Shown in pieces: positions 33,648 through 40,151 of a stretch of 49,337 bases of DNA (position 1 is its first letter; each line of letters begins with the position of its first letter). The stretch comes from CAZUCU01 sp964589635 (GTDB lineage Bacteria; Patescibacteriota; Minisyncoccia; Phycocordibacterales; JAACPR01). The translations under genes and the position numbers were made by a program. A model generated the notes under the pieces. It saw only the letters and a program-made list of their open reading frames with translations. It made no database searches and was not told the DNA's origin. The DNA lies in the NCBI GenBank assembly GCA_964589635.1, contig CAZPRI010000003.1, positions 1-49,337 of the forward strand, read 5' to 3'.

Positions 33648-33817
33648 ACACAAAATATTACCACAGTTCCCCTTCTTCATAACATTTCGAAGGACAGGCA
33701 GGTTCCTAAAACCGTATCAAAAAACCTTGTAATTAGGGTCTTTTTCATCTGCGCGCCGTGTCCTTCCGAAGCTTTGCTTGTCCTGCGAAGCTTTAGCGTA
33801 TTAGGAGCGAAGGAGGA

Positions 33818-34010
33818 ATCGAAGGGACTCGGTCACAAATATTTTCTACGAAAATTTCGCGACCCCGACTCGACCATCCCAGATCCTCCACAAGTTACGG
33901 ATACAGGGGCCCTGGGCCTCCGTCTTTCTCGTCCCTGTTCGCTGTTAAAAATAAAGACCTAAGTATGAAATACTTAGGTCTTTATTTTAATGCGCGATCG
34001 AAGGGACTCG
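33818..34010 (-). mobile_element. tRNA-Asp-associated element B (direct-repeat flanked)
   Basis: Reading on the minus strand, the tRNA-Asp 3' part CGAGTCCCTTCGAT (34010-33997) recurs 179 bp downstream at 33831-33818. In between are a terminator hairpin and a core (33934-33832) nearly identical to that of element A, including GGCCCCTGTATCCGTAAC and GATCTGGGAT. Each copy ends in the tail of its own tRNA, not of the other's. The downstream 33690-33817 region contains repeated GAAGCTTTAGCG/GAAGCTTTGC-type blocks and no gene. Confidence 0.65.
33948..33988. terminator. Hairpin after tRNA-Asp
   Basis: An 18-bp perfect stem AAAATAAAGACCTAAGTA and its complement surround a 5-nt loop, directly 3' of tRNA-Asp on the minus strand. 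Confidence 0.8.
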
Positions 34011-34066
34011 AACCCTCAACCTCCCGCGTGACAGGCGGGTGCTCTAACCAGTTGAGCTACGACCGC
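33993..34066 (-). tRNA. tRNA-Asp (GTC anticodon)
   Basis: The 74-nt cloverleaf has acceptor GCGGTCG/CGATCGC, D-arm GCTC-AACTGGTTA-GAGC, anticodon arm CCCGC-CTGTCAC-GCGGG, T-arm GAGGG-TTCGAGT-CCCTT and discriminator G. CCA is not encoded. Confidence 0.95.
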
Positions 34067-34127
34067 ATTTACTTCGTAAATACGACAGTCACAATAATAT
34101 ACCAAATTCTCTATTTAAATCAATAAA

Positions 34128-34154
34128 AAAGCGGCGACCGAAGGTCGCCGCTTT
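34128..34154. terminator. GC-rich terminator, GAA triloop
   Basis: AAAGCGGCGACC-GAA-GGTCGCCGCTTT lies 6 nt beyond the stop of the Cys-rich small gene on the minus strand. Confidence 0.83.
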
Positions 34155-34159
34155 CAGAA

Positions 34160-34327
34160 TCAGAAAAGTCTAAGCTTCATCTGGTAATCTCCGACTGGGA
34201 TGTCCAGTGCGAGCTGTTTTTCAGAACAGATACAGGAATTATCACAACTGCAGTCTTCCACTTTTTTTGGTGGAGTCGGATTCAACTGAAACCATTCCAT
34301 GATAGATTTAAAATAAGTTTGTTTCAT
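34160..34327 (-). CDS. Small cysteine-rich protein, 55 aa
   Basis: The frame reads KQTYFKSIMEWFQLNP, then a C-x-C-x4-C-x-C cluster (CSCDNSCIC, residues about 27-35), then QLALDIPVGDYQMKLRLF and TGA. The four closely spaced cysteines suggest metal binding or a disulfide knot; neither is shown. A strong Shine-Dalgarno GGAGGT lies 6 nt before the ATG, which is rare in this window, and a terminator follows. Codon use is G+C-richer than the genome and like the 34477 gene. No family is recognised. Confidence 0.7.
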   Translation of the reverse strand: MKQTYFKSIMEWFQLNPTPPKKVEDCSCDNSCICSEKQLALDIPVGDYQMKLRLF

Positions 34328-34429
34328 AGTGTACCTCCAGCTATGAATTATAAATGAACAAGATTAATAATAAAAAATATTTGGTGGAAAACTGAAACTG
34401 TGATATAAAAAATTTTTAATGTAAAGAAA

Positions 34430-34460
34430 AAGCGCCGCGAACCTTTGGTTCGCGGCGCTT
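34430..34460. terminator. GC-rich terminator after the peptidoglycan-binding gene
   Basis: AAGCGCCGCGAACC-TTT-GGTTCGCGGCGCTT, a 14-bp perfect stem with an A-rich left flank (T-rich on the minus strand). Confidence 0.85.
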
Positions 34461-34476
34461 GTGAATTTTTGTGGTA

Positions 34477-35823
34477 CTAACCTTTTCCGGGTGACCATGT
34501 TGGCCACTCGAACATGAAGTAGTACGTTCCGGCCTCAAGATAGACAGAAGGATTTGAACCTTCGTATCCTACGATTGAAACTTCTCCTCCTTCATTCAAA
34601 TTTTGAAGCGTTGTGTAACGCATCAAAATTGGTTTGAAATAGGAGTTGGAACCATCGGCAATGTCGAATGTGACAAATTGATCACTTTCGACAGTGACTT
34701 CCAAAACAGGGTTGTAGCCATACTCCTTCCAGAAGCTTCGACTGTACACAACTCCGTTTCTTGTGATCGTAGAACGGTTTATACCGTTAACCTGACTATT
34801 ACCGAATTCCACTTCGACATGTTCAGGATTAATGATGACGCCGTTCTCGTCGTAAAATATAACGAGACCACTTTTAAACTCAAACTTGAGAGTGTTGAAA
34901 CCATCAAAATTAAGTACATATTCTGGAATATGCACACGATCACCATTCACTCTGATTTCATATTCTGAATAATCAGAGAGTGCGGTAACCTTTGCAATTC
35001 CATGAACATCAAAGGATACACCTTTATAAAAGTCCCAGTAGAAGTCAGTGGCGTAGGACGGGATTTCATATTGAATCTCGCCATTCACCACTTTTTTCTG
35101 AAGAAGGAAACTGTTTGACGAACTGAAGAGTTCGTTTCCACCTTCATCTTCGAGGTATGCTTCGATATATACACGACTACGAGGATCATCGAGCGTAAAG
35201 TCGAGTTCCTCATATTTGAGGGCCTCGTCAATATCCTCGATCTTCTCGAGTTGTCCTGTGTATTCTTCAAGATGGTCCAAATCAACCCTTTCCCCACGAA
35301 TAAAAGTGTAGGCTTGGATTGAGATGTCTGTCACTTGAGACAGTGCCCAGACCCTTGCAAAATTCCCAAAGGGAATTTGTTCGGGTGGAACAGTCTCTGG
35401 CTGAGAATCATTACAACGAGCTGCAATGTAGGCCTTTGTGATAGGACCAAAGTATCCAGAAGCTGGAGAAATTCCGTTGGCTGCTTGGTATTGAGCCAAA
35501 GCGGCCTTGACACTTGCACCAAAGTAACCCTTTGCAACTCCAGCTGGAATTGTAAGGTGACCTTGTTCCTCAAGAAAATTCTGAAGTTTTACAACATCAG
35601 AACCCGTTGATCCAAGCGTGAGGTCCCTTGTGAAGCGACCACATACAGAATCAGATTCATCATGGACAACTGGTCCACCGTAGTAGACGTAATCAGATGA
35701 ATCGTAGGTTTCGTAATTATATGAATAGTCCGAAGAATACTCATACGAATACTCGGACTCCTGTGCAAGGCACGGGAGTCCGATACTGGTCATAATTGCG
35801 ATAATGCAAATAAGCGCTTTCAT
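34477..35823 (-). CDS. Secreted protein with peptidoglycan-binding domain
   Basis: The 448-residue protein has a signal peptide (1-20, ending near CLAQE), a Ser/Tyr/Asp-rich linker of about 30 residues, and one PG_binding_1 domain (about 60-140; LGSTGSDVVKLQNFLEEQG, then GYFGPITKAYIAARC). A long beta-rich C-terminal part without a recognised family follows. It probably sits in the cell wall or on the cell surface. Composition is clearly richer in G+C than most of the window, suggesting transfer. It follows the 35877 gene by 53 nt. Confidence 0.78.
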   Translation of the reverse strand: MKALICIIAIMTSIGLPCLAQESEYSYEYSSDYSYNYETYDSSDYVYYGGPVVHDESDSVCGRFTRDLTLGSTGSDVVKLQNFLEEQGHLTIPAGVAKGYFGASVKAALAQYQAANGISPASGYFGPITKAYIAARCNDSQPETVPPEQIPFGNFARVWALSQVTDISIQAYTFIRGERVDLDHLEEYTGQLEKIEDIDEALKYEELDFTLDDPRSRVYIEAYLEDEGGNELFSSSNSFLLQKKVVNGEIQYEIPSYATDFYWDFYKGVSFDVHGIAKVTALSDYSEYEIRVNGDRVHIPEYVLNFDGFNTLKFEFKSGLVIFYDENGVIINPEHVEVEFGNSQVNGINRSTITRNGVVYSRSFWKEYGYNPVLEVTVESDQFVTFDIADGSNSYFKPILMRYTTLQNLNEGGEVSIVGYEGSNPSVYLEAGTYYFMFEWPTWSPGKG

Positions 35824-35876
35824 TTTTTCTTTTGTCTTTCTATTGTTTGTGTTTGTTGTGGAAATTACTTTCCGTT

Positions 35877-36107
35877 TTACTTAGGTTCGCCCCAAGCAGA
35901 TTTGAATCCACTCAAGACAACCCTGACTGGTTGTTTCTCTTTTTGAGGTCGCTCCAAAAGTTTGGCCGTCAAAGGACGGACTCTTTCAGGGACGACTTTT
36001 TGTTTCTTCTGCGGCTCCTCGGCATTCGTCATCTTGAAAAAGACAACAGAAATGGCGACGATTAGCAGGAAAAACCCGACAATTTTCATTTTCAAGGATC
36101 TATTCAT
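35877..36107 (-). CDS. Small exported basic protein, 76 aa
   Basis: An N-terminal hydrophobic helix (about 8-27, FFLLIVAISVVFFKM) with a possible cleavage site TNAEE is followed by a Lys/Arg/Pro-rich tail of about 45 residues. No family is recognised. A good promoter lies directly before the ATG. It is probably cotranscribed with the peptidoglycan-binding gene downstream. Confidence 0.6.
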   Translation of the reverse strand: MNRSLKMKIVGFFLLIVAISVVFFKMTNAEEPQKKQKVVPERVRPLTAKLLERPQKEKQPVRVVLSGFKSAWGEPK

Positions 36108-36116
36108 TTCTGCGAA

Positions 36117-36145
36117 AGAATATCACATATTATATAAGAAGTCAA
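36117..36145 (-). promoter_or_regulatory. Promoter of the 35877-34477 unit
   Basis: TTGACT (36140-36145), a 17-nt spacer and TATTCT (36117-36122), 9 nt before ATG 36107. Confidence 0.65.
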
Positions 36146-36180
36146 CCCTACACATCATTAATACTTCTCCTTACTTTTTG

Positions 36181-36254
36181 TCCCGAGGGACGGAATTGAA
36201 CCGTCGACCTTAGCTTTATGAGTGCTACGCTCTAACCAACTGAGCTACCCCGGG
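36181..36254 (-). tRNA. tRNA with CAT anticodon (elongator Met or Ile2)
   Basis: The cloverleaf has acceptor CCCGGGG/CCTCGGG, D-arm GCTC-AGTTGGTTA-GAGC, anticodon loop CTCATAA, T-arm GACGG-TTCAATT-CCGTC and discriminator A; CCA is not encoded. The anticodon stem TAGCA/AGCTA has an A31-A39 mismatch. CAU could be elongator Met, or Ile if C34 becomes lysidine; sequence alone does not decide. Confidence 0.88.
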
Positions 36255-36322
36255 ATTTAACCCTGTAAATATAATACATTTTGTCCAAAATTTAAAGCTT
36301 TTTGTTTTAGTTTAGATGATTT

Positions 36323-36357
36323 AAAAAAGAGGCGCACCGAAGGTGCGCCTCTTTTTT
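36323..36357. terminator. Terminator after the initiator tRNA, GAA triloop
   Basis: AAAAAAGAGGCGCACC-GAA-GGTGCGCCTCTTTTTT, a 16-bp stem directly 3' of the minus-strand initiator tRNA. Confidence 0.87.
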
Positions 36358-36360
36358 ATT

Positions 36361-36434
36361 TGGTAGCGGGGCCCAGAATCGAACTGGGACCTTCAGGTTA
36401 TGAGCCTGACGAGGTGCCTTTCCTCCACCCCGCT
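36361..36434 (-). tRNA. Initiator tRNA-fMet (CAT anticodon) with encoded CCA
   Basis: The initiator hallmark A11-T24 pair is present (D-stem GAGG/CCTC), with anticodon loop CTCATAA, T-arm CCCAG-TTCGATT-CTGGG and an encoded CCA. Two departures are visible. The 1-72 position is a Watson-Crick A-T pair (AGCGGGG/CCCCGCT) instead of the usual bacterial mismatch. The anticodon stem has AGG/CCT in place of GGG/CCC. It is the only tRNA of the window with encoded CCA. The 5' part is copied twice more upstream. Confidence 0.9.
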
Positions 36435-36629
36435 ATGGATATTTTGTTTTAAAACCTTTGTATAGATATTCAATGTTACTTTAGGCATGAGCTCTATAAT
36501 ACTCTCTCGGAGGTGCCTTTCCTCCACCCCGCTATGGATATTTTGTTTTAAAACCTTTGTATAGATATTCAATGTTACTTTAGGCATGAGCTCTATAATA
36601 CTCTCTCGGAGGTGCCTTTCCTCCACCCC
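36412..36629 (-). repeat. 99-bp tandem duplication containing the initiator tRNA 5' half
   Basis: Units 36412-36510 and 36511-36609 are identical, and a third partial copy of 20 nt follows at 36610-36629. Each unit holds tRNA nucleotides 1-23 plus the upstream flank, including the putative promoter region. Breakpoints lie in the D-stem. Confidence 0.93.
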
Positions 36630-36646
36630 TCTATATGATCGAAATT

Positions 36647-36700
36647 CGTCATCCCAGATCGGCAGGCCGTTTACAGGCCGCAGTAGTCTGGGATCCATGC
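36647..36700. repeat. REP-like dispersed repeat variant
   Basis: CGTCATCCCAGATC...GTAGTCTGGGATCCATGC, an inverted repeat around a GGCAGGCCG/CAGGCCG centre. Nothing else was identified between 36700 and 36900 except AT-rich promoter-like sequence. Confidence 0.55.
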
Positions 36701-36926
36701 TTCCCTAAATCCTTAATATCCTATATATGCTATAGGTTTTGGACGAATCAAAATCTTTATCCACACCTAAGGTATTTGACATTATATATAAATCGGAGAC
36801 AATATCAAGCCCTAAAGCTGTTTCTAAGCTTGTAAATTAATAATAAATTCCAGTAAATCATATGACACATGTCCTAAGACTCTTTAAAAAAGTTGCTTAT
36901 TTTGAAATTTTTAATCTTAAAAGTGA

Positions 36927-36932
36927 TACAAT
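36927..36932 (+). promoter_or_regulatory. -10 box of the pilin operon
   Basis: A TGA-TACAAT extended -10 lies 10 nt before ATG 36943, excluding the longer frame from 36862. Confidence 0.55.
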
Positions 36933-36942
36933 AAAATACAAG

Positions 36943-37263
36943 ATGAGCAATGTAGAATTCTTGGAAAACAATGAGTTTCATATAAAGTCTAGACAACTGC
37001 TAGGAGAGGCAACTACTCCTTCAATGGTTACCCTTCTCCTGAAAACTGGAATCGCAAAAAATGAGAAACAAGCTCTATTTATTATCTTAGGTTTTATTGG
37101 TTTTGTACTTTTCTTAACAATCTATTTAGGAAAGGTATTACTAGGAAGTCCTGAAGGTGCTCAGTTTGTGAAGGACCAATATGGAAATCAATATACATCA
37201 GAGGAGTACTTCTCACTCTTAAAAGAAGGTAAGGATCCACTCTCTCCAAACTTTAAACAATAA
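36943..37263 (+). CDS. Membrane protein preceding the type IV pilin gene, 106 aa
   Basis: The protein has a soluble N-terminus (SNVEFLENNEF), a KTGIAKNEKQALFIILGF stretch leading into one transmembrane helix (about 47-66), and a polar C-terminus. I recognise the arrangement from CPR pilin loci but no named family. The pilin ATG lies directly after its stop codon. A role in pilin handling is inferred from position only. Confidence 0.65.
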   Translation: MSNVEFLENNEFHIKSRQLLGEATTPSMVTLLLKTGIAKNEKQALFIILGFIGFVLFLTIYLGKVLLGSPEGAQFVKDQYGNQYTSEEYFSLLKEGKDPLSPNFKQ

Positions 37264-37797
37264 ATGAAAAATAAAAGTAGGACAAAGGAAATAGCGACTT
37301 TACATCAAGGATTTACCCTGATCGAACTTCTAGTCGTTATTTCTATCATTGCCCTACTGTCTGTGATTGTGCTTGGTTCTATACAGGATGCGAGAACGAA
37401 AGCTCAGAATACGAAAAAGAATGAAATTGCTAGACAATATTTAAATGCACTAGAATTATACTCAGTAAGTAATAATTCAAATTATCCAAGTACAAATGGA
37501 GATGATGTATGCTTAGGGTATGATGACCTAGAACCTTGTTATGGTATCTACACGGGAGATATAAATGTAAACAATATGCTGATTGATTATTATCCAGATA
37601 TGCCTAAAAACGATGACTTCATCACACCATTAACTAGTAGTTTCAATACTACAGGCATCTTATATAGTTGTAACTCTTCTACATGCATAATGTATTGGAT
37701 TCTTTCTGGAAATGATCAAAGATGCCTCTCTGACTCAACACAATATTCACCAACAGGATCTATTTTTACACGATGCACATTCGATTTATTAAATTAA
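37264..37797 (+). CDS. Type IV pilin-like prepilin (GspG/PilE type)
   Basis: The 177-residue protein has a class III signal: a basic leader, then G-F-T-L-I-E-L (QGFTLIELLVVISIIALLS, about 16-34), cleaved after Gly by a prepilin peptidase. A polar globular domain with four to six cysteines follows (VCLGYDDLEPCYG, SCNSSTCIMYW, RCLSDST, RCTF). It would assemble in pili or a competence pseudopilus. The prepilin peptidase and assembly genes are outside the window. Confidence 0.9.
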   Translation: MKNKSRTKEIATLHQGFTLIELLVVISIIALLSVIVLGSIQDARTKAQNTKKNEIARQYLNALELYSVSNNSNYPSTNGDDVCLGYDDLEPCYGIYTGDINVNNMLIDYYPDMPKNDDFITPLTSSFNTTGILYSCNSSTCIMYWILSGNDQRCLSDSTQYSPTGSIFTRCTFDLLN

Positions 37798-37825
37798 AAT
37801 GCCTCTCGTTTTCACAAGAGGCATT
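37798..37825. terminator. Convergent hairpin
   Basis: AATGCCTCT pairs with AGAGGCATT between the pilin gene and the convergent PEP-CTERM gene. Confidence 0.65.
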
Positions 37826-37840
37826 AGGAAGGTTTTTTTA

Positions 37841-38521
37841 TCATCTTACACGTCGAAATAGTGATATTAAAATGAATACTCCTCCAAGAATAGAAATCGA
37901 AGGTTCAGGAATACTGGAGATGTTAATTCCAGTAAAAGTTACCCCCGCGTCAGGAGATGCTCCAGAGAAATCTCCAAAGAAATCACCAGTCAAGGTAAAT
38001 TCAGGACTATCTAGATTAAGATCGACTTTATAGAAAATTGATCCTTCATCAACCACTAGATCTTGAATTGGGCCCAGATCACCACCGAATATTCCATTCT
38101 TATACGATGTTCCTGATATTCCAGAACCAGAATCTACCACCTTTATTAAGATAGTATTAAATCCAAGAACTGGCTGTGATTGTATCGTATTTAGCCCAAC
38201 AGTAACTGATAGATTTCCTGAGCCATCATAGATAATTTCTGTTTCATAATACTCATCTATCAGAAAATTCCAATCGAATTGTCCCAAGATAAGACTATTA
38301 GAACTAGAAAAAAATTCAGCATCTGAATAGACAGTCGAGACATCTGAACTAGCATCCCCATACTTGAATCCTGCTTGCCATGCAGTAGCATTTTCAGCAA
38401 CATAGTCGTCGTACTCACTTTGACTAATCTCAGTGACTACAACGGCTGCGGAAGCCTGCGCGAGCAGGCCGAACGACAACACCCCAATGAGGGCTGCCAG
38501 GATTTTAATGATGTTTTTCAT
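37841..38521 (-). CDS. Secreted PEP-CTERM-type protein
   Basis: The 226-residue protein has a signal peptide (about 1-25, ending QASAAV), a beta-rich Ser/Asp/Gly domain and a C-terminal sorting signal. The signal consists of P-E-P in SSIPEPSISILGG, a hydrophobic helix and a terminal RRVR. This tripartite tail is the PEP-CTERM signal recognised by exosortases, typical of Gram-negative bacteria with an outer membrane. No exosortase is in the window. A consensus promoter, a palindrome and an AAAGGA ribosome-binding site precede it. It was probably acquired by transfer. Confidence 0.8.
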   Translation of the reverse strand: MKNIIKILAALIGVLSFGLLAQASAAVVVTEISQSEYDDYVAENATAWQAGFKYGDASSDVSTVYSDAEFFSSSNSLILGQFDWNFLIDEYYETEIIYDGSGNLSVTVGLNTIQSQPVLGFNTILIKVVDSGSGISGTSYKNGIFGGDLGPIQDLVVDEGSIFYKVDLNLDSPEFTLTGDFFGDFSGASPDAGVTFTGINISSIPEPSISILGGVFILISLFRRVR

Positions 38522-38558
38522 CTTTGTTTTTCCTTTCTATTTTTTTGTTTGTTTGTCT

Positions 38559-38575
38559 GATCACAGAATGTGATC
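38559..38575. promoter_or_regulatory. Palindromic operator-like site GATCACA-GAA-TGTGATC
   Basis: A perfect 7-bp inverted repeat with a 3-nt centre lies between the promoter and the start codon of the PEP-CTERM gene. It could bind a dimeric repressor or form a 5'-UTR hairpin. Confidence 0.5.
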
Positions 38576-38595
38576 GAGAACATTGCTCTGTTGCA

Positions 38596-38625
38596 ATTAT
38601 ATACACGTATTTGTATATATGTCAA
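38596..38625 (-). promoter_or_regulatory. Consensus sigma70 promoter of the PEP-CTERM gene
   Basis: TTGACA (38620-38625), an 18-nt spacer and TATAAT (38596-38601). The spacer region contains the palindrome TATATACA-n6-TGTATATA, an operator candidate. Confidence 0.75.
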
Positions 38626-38644
38626 TGCATTATATTAAAAATAA

Positions 38645-38673
38645 AACCCCTCTGTTTGTCAGACAAAGGGGTT
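38645..38673. terminator. Hairpin terminator after the small lipoprotein gene
   Basis: AACCCCTCTGT pairs with ACAAAGGGGTT with one mismatch. Confidence 0.6.
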
Positions 38674-38694
38674 ACTTTTTTAATTTTTTGATTA

Positions 38695-38982
38695 TCACCA
38701 TACCCAACCATATCTTGGGTGCCAATATTGTGTACGATACCTTCCCCAAGGACCGTACCAAACATTACGACTTCTTCTTGATTCACGCTTCAATAATGCA
38801 ACCGAACCGACTGCTGCGGCTGCACCTAGAAGGCCGATACCTACACTCTGCGCCATTCTAGAGTTAGCCTCTACTGCACGAGCCTGTTGTTCTTGTGTGC
38901 CCGTTACAGGCATACAACTAACCAGACCAAACGAAGTCACAAGCATTACTGCCGTGACATGAATCATTTTCATGTTTTTCAT
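38695..38982 (-). CDS. Small lipoprotein with Tyr/Trp-rich C-terminus
   Basis: The 95-residue protein has a lipoprotein-type signal with lipobox-like LVSC at about residues 20-23, a polar helix, a Gly/Ala-rich hydrophobic segment (SVGIGLLGAAAAVGSVALL) and an aromatic basic tail (WYGPWGRYRTQYWHPRYGWVW region). No family is recognised. Codon use is G+C-richer than the surroundings and the 5' leader is long. It probably entered together with the PEP-CTERM gene. Confidence 0.65.
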   Translation of the reverse strand: MKNMKMIHVTAVMLVTSFGLVSCMPVTGTQEQQARAVEANSRMAQSVGIGLLGAAAAVGSVALLKRESRRSRNVWYGPWGRYRTQYWHPRYGWVW

Positions 38983-39127
38983 CAGTTCATATGTGGAGGT
39001 TTGATGTACTCCTCTTTTACCGTAGACTGAATTTATAATTATGTCAACTACTTGAGCTGAATTAACACCTTAATTGCACAAAATCAATTCATTTTCCGGC
39101 CACACGTCATCCTTCATAAAAACCCAC

Positions 39128-39160
39128 CGTCATCCTCGGGCCAAACCCGGGGACCCATGT
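39128..39160. repeat. REP-like dispersed repeat, short form
   Basis: CCGTCATCCTCGGGC...ACCCGGGGACCCATG matches the core at 10123-10152 in reverse orientation. The surrounding 38983-39189 holds no evident gene. Confidence 0.65.
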
Positions 39161-39189
39161 TTTTTAAAAAACCTATTTTGTAGGAAAGA

Positions 39190-39212
39190 TAAGTACAAAA
39201 TCAGTCCCCTTT
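39190..39212. repeat. Direct repeat of a histidine kinase gene 3' end (copy 1)
   Basis: TAAGTACAAAATCAGTCCCC plus TTT is identical to 40169-40191, which encodes the last residues (GTDFVLTF) of the 40152 kinase. Flanking AGGAAA is also shared. Confidence 0.8.
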
Positions 39213-39234
39213 TTAAGCAACATTAATAAATGTA

Positions 39235-39726
39235 TCAACTAGCATAACCCAACAGCAACTTTATTATTTCTTCTTTATATTTATCATTTAAAATATGCCC
39301 CGAACCATCAACCGTACGGTAGTCAAACTTATCCATATCTTTCCAAGATTCTTCTGAACCAAAAAGTACATGGATGAAATCTACTTCGGGTTTCAGATAT
39401 GTCATTTTTTGGATATCTTTAATATTATTAATATTTAAAAATTCCAACATTAGATCAAACTTGTCTTCATTAGAGTAATCTAATATTGGGGTTGGTGAAG
39501 CGTAGATTCCAAATTTCATAGGCGTGGATTGCTTATATGCAACCAATCCTTCTAAAGAATGTCCAATTACCACAGATTCTTTTTCAAGCTTTTTTTCTAT
39601 ATAAAAATAAATATTTTTTTCTAGTAAATCCACTTCAACAAATTCAATATCAAAAAATTTCTTTACTTTTTCTGTAAGCCAAAAATAGTCATCATCTTTT
39701 TTTTTAAAAATATAAAGTTTCTGCAT
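39235..39726 (-). CDS. Small alpha/beta-hydrolase-like protein
   Basis: The 163-residue protein is about the size of RBBP9/YdeN-type hydrolases. The nucleophile elbow is G-H-S-L-E-G (VVIGHSLEGLVAYK, about residue 54-60). A candidate Asp/Glu follows in VLFGSEESWK and the catalytic-type His in VDGSGHIL. The substrate is unknown. It lies with a DUF397 gene in a segment bounded by copies of a kinase gene end, so it was probably acquired with that cassette. Confidence 0.6.
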   Translation of the reverse strand: MQKLYIFKKKDDDYFWLTEKVKKFFDIEFVEVDLLEKNIYFYIEKKLEKESVVIGHSLEGLVAYKQSTPMKFGIYASPTPILDYSNEDKFDLMLEFLNINNIKDIQKMTYLKPEVDFIHVLFGSEESWKDMDKFDYRTVDGSGHILNDKYKEEIIKLLLGYAS

Positions 39727-39732
39727 AAAAAA

Positions 39733-39754
39733 ACGGCTTTTGTAAGAGTGCCGT
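39733..39754 (-). terminator. Hairpin terminator after the DUF397 gene
   Basis: ACGGC pairs with GCCGT and on the minus strand is followed by a T-run just before the hydrolase ATG. Confidence 0.55.
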
Positions 39755-39768
39755 AAAACTCATTTATT

Positions 39769-40041
39769 TCAGATATCAAACTCACCATCCTTAACCGCCT
39801 TGATGAAGGAGCTCCATTCCTTTGAATTGAAGGTTAGAGTAGTATCGCTCTGATCTTTTGTGTCGCGAACCGAAACAACTCCGTCTTCTCTTTTCACAGC
39901 AACGCAAAAGCACCAACTACTACCTGTTGGTTTTCCGCAAAGAAAACCATCTCTCTCCTTCCTATTATCATATTCAGGATTTGGACTATAACGCTTTGCA
40001 GCATCTTGTTGCTCTTCCAGTGACAATTCAATCGTTTTCAT
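39769..40041 (-). CDS. DUF397-domain protein
   Basis: The 90-residue protein shows the DUF397 pattern: SSWCFCVAVKREDG, SVRDTKDQSDTTLTF, then EWSSFIKAVKDGEFD at the C-terminus. In actinomycetes DUF397 proteins are very numerous and are commonly paired with XRE-type regulators in developmental or antitoxin-like modules. No such regulator is adjacent here. A TATAAT about 45 nt upstream plus an AGGAAA element gives it a leader, unlike native genes. Transfer is likely. Confidence 0.8.
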   Translation of the reverse strand: MKTIELSLEEQQDAAKRYSPNPEYDNRKERDGFLCGKPTGSSWCFCVAVKREDGVVSVRDTKDQSDTTLTFNSKEWSSFIKAVKDGEFDI

Positions 40042-40151
40042 ATGTTTAGTTTTGTTGTTTTCCTGTTTATCGTGTACAGGTCTAAATTCATTATACTAAA
40101 AAAATAGACCTCCACCAGACAAAAATCCACAATAGTAAACGCTCCCAAGAT

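Noticed and set aside
35331..35573. Open frames of 70-91 codons on both strands inside the peptidoglycan-binding gene
   Set aside because: They overlap a gene with clear domains and signal peptide and show no recognisable protein features or start signals.
36412..36629. CRISPR array or phage repeat
   Set aside because: The repeats are contiguous 99-bp units that include part of the adjacent initiator tRNA, i.e. a tandem duplication.
36393..36698. A 101-residue repetitive protein on the minus strand
   Set aside because: It is the translation of the initiator tRNA and its tandem duplicated flank; the repeated peptide only reflects the 99-bp period.
39235..40041. Toxin-antitoxin pair (hydrolase plus DUF397)
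   Set aside because: The size pairing is suggestive, but no XRE regulator or known toxin fold is seen and a terminator separates the two genes. The evidence is insufficient.
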